A stretch of DNA of 64,000 bases, taken from the NCBI GenBank assembly GCA_947561395.2, contig OX387193.1, positions 28,018,276 through 28,082,275 on the forward strand, read 5' to 3'. Positions 57,495-64,000 of the stretch are shown in pieces. The notes beneath the pieces are model-generated. The model was not told the origin of the DNA. It made no database searches and saw nothing but the letters and a program-made list of their open reading frames with translations. This DNA is from Buxus sempervirens. Taxonomy: Eukaryota > Streptophyta > Magnoliopsida > Buxales > Buxaceae. Both the position numbers and the translations under genes were made by a program. How positions within the stretch are numbered: position 1 is the stretch's first letter; each line of letters starts with the position of its first letter.

Positions 57495-60400
57495 TGTGCG
57501 CACGTGGGTCGCACTACGAGGCACACGGGAGTGCGTTCCTGATGGGGTGCAGACAGACACCTGGGTGCCTAGGTTTTTCTATTTAGGCGGTCTGCGGCTT
57601 GAGATTCTATGTAAAGTCTCAGTTACGGTCCAGGAAAGTCCTAAGACACCCCGGTCCGCCCCATCGGGTGACGGGTCCCACAGGTCTCCCTGGTTCGTGT
57701 CAACTTCTATTTTTGATCTCACTCAATTCCTACTCAGATATGCAACCACTTCTTTAAGTCTAGTGGGGACCACTTGAGAGGCATGGGTCCCCTTTCTTTT
57801 ATTTGATTTTATCTTGATTCGTTGAAGTGAGGTTGGTCTGAGGTGGGCCCCTTTGGAAGGCTCACGGCATGCCAAGTTGGGCTTAAGTCAAGCCCAAGTC
57901 CTATTTGGGTTACATTAGATAACCCACTTTTTGGAGGTTAATTAATTTGGTTTGGAGGTTATTTAATCATGCAAGAGATTTAGTGAGTTTGAGGCTTTTA
58001 AGATGGGCCCATTGTGCTTGTACGGAGGCCCAAAGGCTTATTCAAATCGCCCTTGAAGCCCATCTTTGGAATGGGCCGGGGTTAGGGCTAGTCAGGTATG
58101 GGCCCCGTTGGAAAGCCCACAAAGAAGTCTTATTGGGCCCAGGAGGGCCCAAGTCTCAAAAGAAGGCCTAGAATTGCCCAGAGGCCGAGAGGGATCAAAG
58201 CTGATTGATTGAGTTGGATTAAATGGGCCTAAGCCCAAAGATACATGCTTTGGAAGCTTACTGGGTGCTGCCCGCAGACCCTGTGCAGGCAGGCCCTGAG
58301 TTTACGAGCATGACCCGAAACCTAAAAAAAAAACAATTTCTGGGAGGGGGACAAGGGCTCCTCCTCCCCAAGGCCTTGCACACACCTATGGGTCACAAAG
58401 CTGACCCACAGTGGCTTCAAACTTCCACTTTTTGGCTAAAACCAACACCTTTCAAGGTTATCCCAAGGGGGAAGAAGGGAGAAAGCTTGGGGCTTTCTCC
58501 CTAACTTAGAACAATTGCTTGAAACCATAGAACATGGACCCTAGAAGTCCCTGTATGGTATTGAAGGTGATCTTGCCCCCCCCCCCCCCCCCATGAGAAG
58601 AGGAGAAAGAAAGGCCAAGAGGCCTAGATAATGTCTCATTCGTCCATCCATCCGTGCACACATCCCAACCATGCAATATACACACTTAAGGCATATAAGA
58701 ATGGCACGAAAATAGCAAGGGAAACATGTAACCTCAAGAATGCACAAGTGGTAATAAGAGGAAAAGGGATTCATGAAGAGACCTAGCCTGATTCCTAAGG
58801 CATCATGGACGTACGTGTGTGCTTGGGGGCTGCTGACCAAGTGTTCACAAACACAAGTCACAACAGAGGGTAGGACATAAAAAGAACATTCTTACATGAC
58901 CCTCATGCACACAAACTTAAGCTCATGCTCCCTAAATGGTGTAGCATACATAGAAAGAATAAAGTGAGGGAAGAAGGGGGTTAGGCTCATTCATACTTCT
59001 GATAACTGCCGTGAACGTATGTGAGCATGATAGGTGCATGAAGATTGGGTGGAAAATCATGCTACATGGCACAAGACAGTAACAAACCATATAGGGCAGC
59101 AACCATGGGATGGGGAGCATGCAAAATACATGCTCACAACTTTAAATCCATGCATGCAAGCATATTTAATAAGTAAAACAGCACACACCAGCATGTCTGA
59201 AGCCTAAAAGGGCTTAAAAAGAAGTGACTTAGCGGGGATTAGGGCTACAATGGAGGTATAAGAAGAGGAGAACATGCTCCCCTAGAATAAATGCACAGTA
59301 GCCTCATTAACATAACCTTTTGACCATCAACATGGTGCTTCCCTCCTCCCATACGAAATGTTGACCTCCCCTTACCATGGAGGACTCAATGGCACGAAAA
59401 GTGAAGAAAAGGAAGAAGGGAGAATAGTAAAAAAGGACTCGAGATGGCCAAGAATGTAGACATACTCACAATACACTCATTTTGATATATGTGAAACAAA
59501 ATACCAAGGAAACACTTACCTTGGGGTTGTTTTTCTCATTGGAGATGAGGTGGTACCTTAGTGGACATGAACAGCAACCCAAAAGCTCCTCTTGGCTCCA
59601 CCAAATGTCCACTTCTTGTCTTCTTGTTGGTAGGAAAGGGAGAGAAGGTGAAAGGAGAGGCTTGGAGGGTATAATGGGAATTTAGGAGGGCTTGGATGAG
59701 GGGGAGGAGGTTCAGAGGGCTTACTGGTCTCAGAAGGGGTGTTGGGGACGAAAGGGGAGCAGCCAACCTTGAACCAAGGGGCTTTGGGCCCCTATTTATA
59801 GAAAAGAGCTTTGTCCGCACATAGTGTGCGGCGAGGCTTGCCCACACACTATGTGCAGACGAGCTGTCCTTGCGCGCAATGAGTGTGAATCTGCCACGTG
59901 GTGATTCGCGCAGAAGATAAGATTCTCGGAAATCTTTTTCGCCCGCACATGAAGTGCGGACAGGACATTTTCAGTTCATTTTCGCTCCGTCGACACACTC
60001 ACTGCGGATTTTGAGGTTTCCCCAGATTTCCGAGATTCTGGATAAGATTTTGCCCGCATATCATGTCGGGCAATGCACATCCGCACCACATGTGCGGACG
60101 CCCACTTTCTCTCTCTTGTTTTGACTGATTGAAGTGATGGATTTGATTGATGTGACGGATTTCTCTCTCCTGACGAGAGAATCCGATTTTTCATTTATTT
60201 TAAACAAGAAAAATGAGATATTTTGTGAAAACTCATTATTTTAGTCAAGATATTTTCTTTCTCTTTGTCCTTTCGTCGTTTTACTGCATTTTTGCCACGT
60301 GAGCAGTTTTCTACATTTCCGTCTCAGGGTTTGACTTGATCATAACTGCCCGATCCAGACACCAATTCTGGCAAACTCAGTAGCGTCAGAACCGTGTCAA

Positions 60401-60831
60401 GATTACCTATCCATTGGGACAGGTTACGGCAGCTAATTCAAGTTTTGAGTAGAGAGCCGAAACCGCGTCCGGAATTTTAATCTGCTCATAACTTCCCCTT
60501 CGAGGCCCCGATTCCAGCAAACTCAGTTATGTCAGAATCATGCCGACATTCTCCATCTGCGGAGATAAAATTGGGTAGCTGACCTGGGCTTGAGGCAAAA
60601 CCCAATTTCTACTCCCCCTGGGTTTGACCAGCTCATAACTCCATCCAAGCCCCGATTTTGGCAAACTCAATTACGTCAAAACCGTGTCGAAATTCCCTAT
60701 TCAATGGGAAGAAGCATGGTGGTTGATTCGCACCTGATCAAAAAGTCAATTTCACCCCCTTAGGGTTTGACTTTTCAGTTAGGGTTTTCATTTTCGGCAC
60801 TTCTAGGAGGTGCAAAAATGAGGTGCTTACA
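57495..60831 (-). mobile_element. LTR E: 5' LTR of element M
   Basis: It begins TGTAAGCACCTC at 60831 (minus) and ends at 57495 next to the PBS, 3337 bp. The TATA box (TATAAATA, minus) is at 59793-59800. The landmark CCTGATGGGGTGCAGAC is near 57538. A C-run lies at about 58577-58592. The flanking base pairs differ (GTTAG on the right, M interior on the left), as expected for one end of a full element. No gene. Confidence 0.85.
59813..60099. repeat. Palindrome array of LTR E (GTCCGCAC type)
   Basis: Dyads of about 21 bp with CCGCAC / GTGCGG half-sites start at 59813, 59840, 59941, 60052 and 60079. Where adjacent, the pitch is 27 bp, not 39. The array ends 13 bp from the TATA box, so position is conserved although pitch and sequence are not. 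Confidence 0.8.
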
Positions 60832-63803
60832 GTTAGATTTAAATAATGAATTTAAGGTTTAAAAGAAGGAAAAATGGCATAATTGTAATTATGCTTATTT
60901 AGGAGCCTTAATTTTAGTAATATGGGAGATCATTAAGTGTTTAGCTAATATTTAAAAATAGGGATTAGGAATAGCACGAAAATTAATTAGATTAGAAGTC
61001 TCTTATGAGTTAAGTTCAAGAGAAAATAATTAGGAGAGATAAGATAGAAAATCTTTCCAAATAGAATTGGGAATCCTAATTGGAAAGTCTCCTAAATCGA
61101 TTAGGACTTCTAATTAAGTGAGCCTATAAAAGGAAGGCATTAGGGAAGGTTTGGGGTTTCCATTAAGTTAATCATGAGGAGAAAAGAAGAGGTAAAATTC
61201 GTGCATAGGGCTGGAGAAAATTAGAAAAAGAGATAAAGAGAAGAAAAAGGTGTTTTATGAAGAAGAAAGGGTGCTATAGAATTCCGACCAACAATTTTCA
61301 AATTAAGATCTAGAGATATCCAACCGTTAGATCGACCTCAAATTTGGATGTTATGTTCTTGACTCGTAGAATTTCAATCTGAATGGGAGAGATTTGATTT
61401 GGAGATGCTTAGAGTGGTGCAAACAATCTCAGAAATTCGGTGGACATTCGGGTTTCTTGGAAGAATGATTTCGCATGTTGAGGCAAGTAGCAAACACTTT
61501 TAAAACTGGAGAAATTGCATGATTTTCATATGATCTAGATGTTTTATCATGGTTTGTTTTAATTCATATCTTGATTTGAAAAGTTGAGAGTTTTATAAGA
61601 TGTTTTTGTTTTTGCACACTTTCAAAGAAATGAAGAAAAGTGATGATCACAAGGGAATTAATTAAGTAGGAAACTTTAGATCAACTTATAATTACTGAGA
61701 ATAGGTTATTGTTGTTTTAGAAGTAATTTAGAATTAAAATAGGATGATTAGAAACAATTAAAATTATAAAAAGTATTTTATATTTCAGAAATCAAAAAAC
61801 CGACAAATATAGTAAAATTTGGCCGAGCACCCAATAGGCCGCTCGAGCGCAATCGCAAGCGCCTCGCCTATGTCTTTTTAAAAACAGAATAACAAAACCT
61901 CGAAACTCAACACCTAGAAGGACACTCAAGCGTTATCCCGAGCGTCTAAGCAAAATTTCACCAAGTAATGGATGCCCAACAGGCCACTCAAGCACAATGT
62001 CAAGCGACCTCTTTCAGAATTTTTCTAGATTTTTTTATTTTGAGCCAAAATCTATTTTTAATTATTTTTTCTGGGAATTCTGAAGTTGTAACACCTGTAA
62101 TTAGGTTAATTTGAAATGTTGGAAGTGGCGGAATCAAATTTGGATAAAAGAATAATAATTTGGAATGATAAATGTAAAGATGGATTTTATAGAAGTGTTT
62201 TGGGGAAAATGTGGACTTAATCTACTTAGAATTGGTTTTGGTTAATGTAACCTATTCCTAAACTTTATTACAGACCTAAAATACCCTGTTGAAGGATTAA
62301 ATATCAATGTTAATGAGTTTTGACACCTTAGGTTTTTAAAAAAAGAAATTTTGACATTGTTGAGTAAATTATTGAGAACAACAACCGATTAGGAGATGAA
62401 TTTAAGTAAGACTCAATATACTGATTTAGTAAGTTATCTAACACTTAAATATAAGTAATTTAAGAGTGTTCACATTAATAAATTATTATTTAGGCAATTA
62501 ATCAAGAAATTGGGCATATTTTGGTAAAGATGACATGGTTTTTAAGGTTTGGATGTGTTTTCTAATTATTTTTAGATTTGAGCGATTTCTCACTTTCAAT
62601 ATTTTATTTCTAGATATTTGCATATGGTTTTATCGATAAGTGGGCAGAATCATTGCTTTCCTCCGTGTATCTCTGAGTGGCTGAATTCTTCTTTCATGTA
62701 TTTTGGGATGAGATGTTTATGGGAGAATGAGAATTTATTTTATTTTTAAGCGTATCTTACTTTTGAGACAAATTATTATTAAATGTTTTTTTATGTGAGT
62801 TGTGTCTAATGGGCAATGCTTAGTATGGATTCATAGCATAACTAGGAAGGGAAATGGAATTATCTCTAGTAAGTTAAACCTGTCCCCCACTTTAAGCAAT
62901 CCTGGCCCATCGTGTATCTCAACCTGGTCATTAGCCGTGTACCTCAACATCGGAATTTATTTTCCCCCATTGTGTACTCAACGTGATTTATTTGGGTTAC
63001 CATCGTGCGCTTTAATGAAACATTGGCTTACATGTGTTTTTTATTGGTCATGTTTATAGTTTACGTGTAACTCGCACCTGAGAGCTATATTTTGGCCGTG
63101 CTTGTAGTTCACTCGTAGCTTACACATATACTGGCATTAGTTGTGTATTATCAAGGATCCATATATATTTGATAGGACTAGTATTCCCATTTGTTGGACA
63201 GTTGTACTTGATTGGATTGCACACGCTAGTCCCCCGTGTACTCAGCTGTGTGATCCGCAATGATTGTAGACAAAGGATGGGGACCGTGTATCTCAGCTCC
63301 ATATCATGTAAGCTCGTAAGGTGGCGACTTAGGAACAAGGAGTAGCTCGTTGAAGTAATTTTAGTTCATGAGTCCTATGATGTCATAACATATGCATGGT
63401 TTAGTTTGATGATTGCTTTGAATATTATTATCGTGATTTGATTTTATCGTTATACCTCATGACTTTATTTTTATAAAGAAATTAGACTATTTTAATTCAT
63501 GCATCTTGCCACTTGTTGAAATTTATATCTCACTCCGGCTTTCAGTATTTTTCAGGTACTCTTGGTGAAATCGACAAGCATTGGGATAGTATGTAAAAGG
63601 GGTAGCCAATTAGTTGTGAACCAATTATGAGTACAAAAACAAATTGTAAATGTTAAGATTAGTTGTGAATGAATTTTATTCCGCATAATAATTCTGATAA
63701 AGACATGAATAAAAGTTTTAAATTATTTTGGATTTTAGTTGCTTTGGCCCACATATACTAACACTTTGGGGTTGGACAATTGATCCAGAACCAGAGCGTT
63801 ACA
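60832..63803 (+). mobile_element. LTR J: chromovirus-like LTR, 5' part hidden behind element M
   Basis: A TATA box CCTATAAAAGG lies at about 61122-61132. 61820-62010 has repeated GCTCGAGCG / CACTCAAGCG-type blocks. The 3' end has TTTTTCAGGTACTCTTGG and finishes GCGTTACA at 63803. The left edge abuts LTR E, so M seems to have inserted here. A TGTAACACC at 62087 could instead be the true start of a shorter 1717-bp LTR, but flanking pentamers GAAGT and GTTTG do not match. No gene. Confidence 0.5.
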
Positions 63804-64000
63804 GTTTGATCCAGAGATTGGGTAGAGGGGGTTAGGTTATGAGTAGAGGAAGGTATTAAGCACCCCTTCTCATCCACACAAGGTAGTTGACATATGCTAT
63901 TCATGTTTAATAATTGCTTGCATATAAAAATCATTCAAAAGTATGTAAAAAGAGACAAACATATGTGTGATTCTCCCATATGAGTAGTCCAATAGATCTT
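63804..64000 (-). mobile_element. LTR T: fragment of the Y/S LTR family
   Basis: On the minus strand it matches the 3' third of LTRs S and Y: ATCCAGAGATTGGG, GGTATTAAGCACCCC, CATCCACACAAGG and TATTCATG blocks in the same order as 20430-20530. It is cut on the left by LTR J and by the window end on the right. This is the outermost layer seen. Confidence 0.7.

Noticed and set aside
5525-60099. Regularly spaced palindromes as a CRISPR array
   Set aside because: Eukaryotic retrotransposon context, spacers of only about 14 bp, no cas genes, and repeats that differ within one array.
62087-63803. A separate 1.7-kb LTR starting TGTAACACC at 62087
   Set aside because: Flanking pentamers do not match, and the promoter-like TATA at 61123 would be left outside; treated as part of LTR J, with low confidence.
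1-64000. Host genes, tRNA or rRNA genes
   Set aside because: All convincing coding sequence belongs to retrotransposons; tRNA-like signals are only the primer binding sites.

Overview
The window looks like heterochromatic plant (angiosperm) DNA made almost entirely of nested Ty3/gypsy LTR retrotransposons. I found no host single-copy gene, rRNA or tRNA gene. The plant assignment rests on: Tat-lineage gag-pol with two RNase H domains (Ty3-type plus archaeal-type) and no chromodomain; plant mobile domain (PMD) proteins; 70-80 bp GT-AG introns; TATA(A/T)AA LTR promoters; and a TGGCGACTC primer binding site. I cannot name the species.

Stratigraphy, from target-site duplications (TSDs) and from sequence that becomes continuous once inserts are ignored. 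The oldest visible layers are an LTR fragment T (63804-64000, minus) and a chromovirus-like LTR J (60832-63803, plus). Into J went element M, a decayed minus-strand Tat element. M has its 5' LTR at 57495-60831, PBS at 57473-57491, a PMD pseudogene (55960 to 54827, continuing 28276 to 27960), leader repeats, gag, protease, RT, RNase H, archaeal-type RNase H and integrase (15473 down to 4373). M was then split by solo LTRs: K (ends 3158, itself holding LTR A, 1-2608), B (4798-7999), H (15923-23674, holding solo LTR S, 20261-23167), F (24616-27742) and C (28277-30387 plus 53594-54821).

The youngest layer is element Y, 30388-53593 (23.2 kb), inserted inside solo LTR C with a perfect CTGTG TSD. 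Its two 2274-bp LTRs differ at only two positions in my side-by-side reading. Y carries an intact gag-protease frame (36413-40117) and an intact pol frame (to 43704) joined at an A-run where a -1 shift is needed. Between pol and the 3' LTR it carries two intact, intron-containing genes on the opposite strand, both PMD plus coiled coil: a two-exon 515-aa gene and a seven-coding-exon 739-aa gene.

The most unusual signal is a family of regularly spaced palindrome arrays. Nearly every LTR, the Y leader and the upstream regions of both antisense PMD genes hold about 25-bp palindromes repeated at a 38-39 bp pitch. The palindrome sequence differs between families (TATCCGG, TATCCGA, TAACCG half-sites) but the pitch does not. 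In most LTRs and in antisense gene 1 the array ends about 10-13 bp upstream of the TATA box. I infer that Y is a three-promoter element whose sense and antisense units share a regulatory module, possibly recognised by the element's own PMD proteins. That last step is hypothesis.
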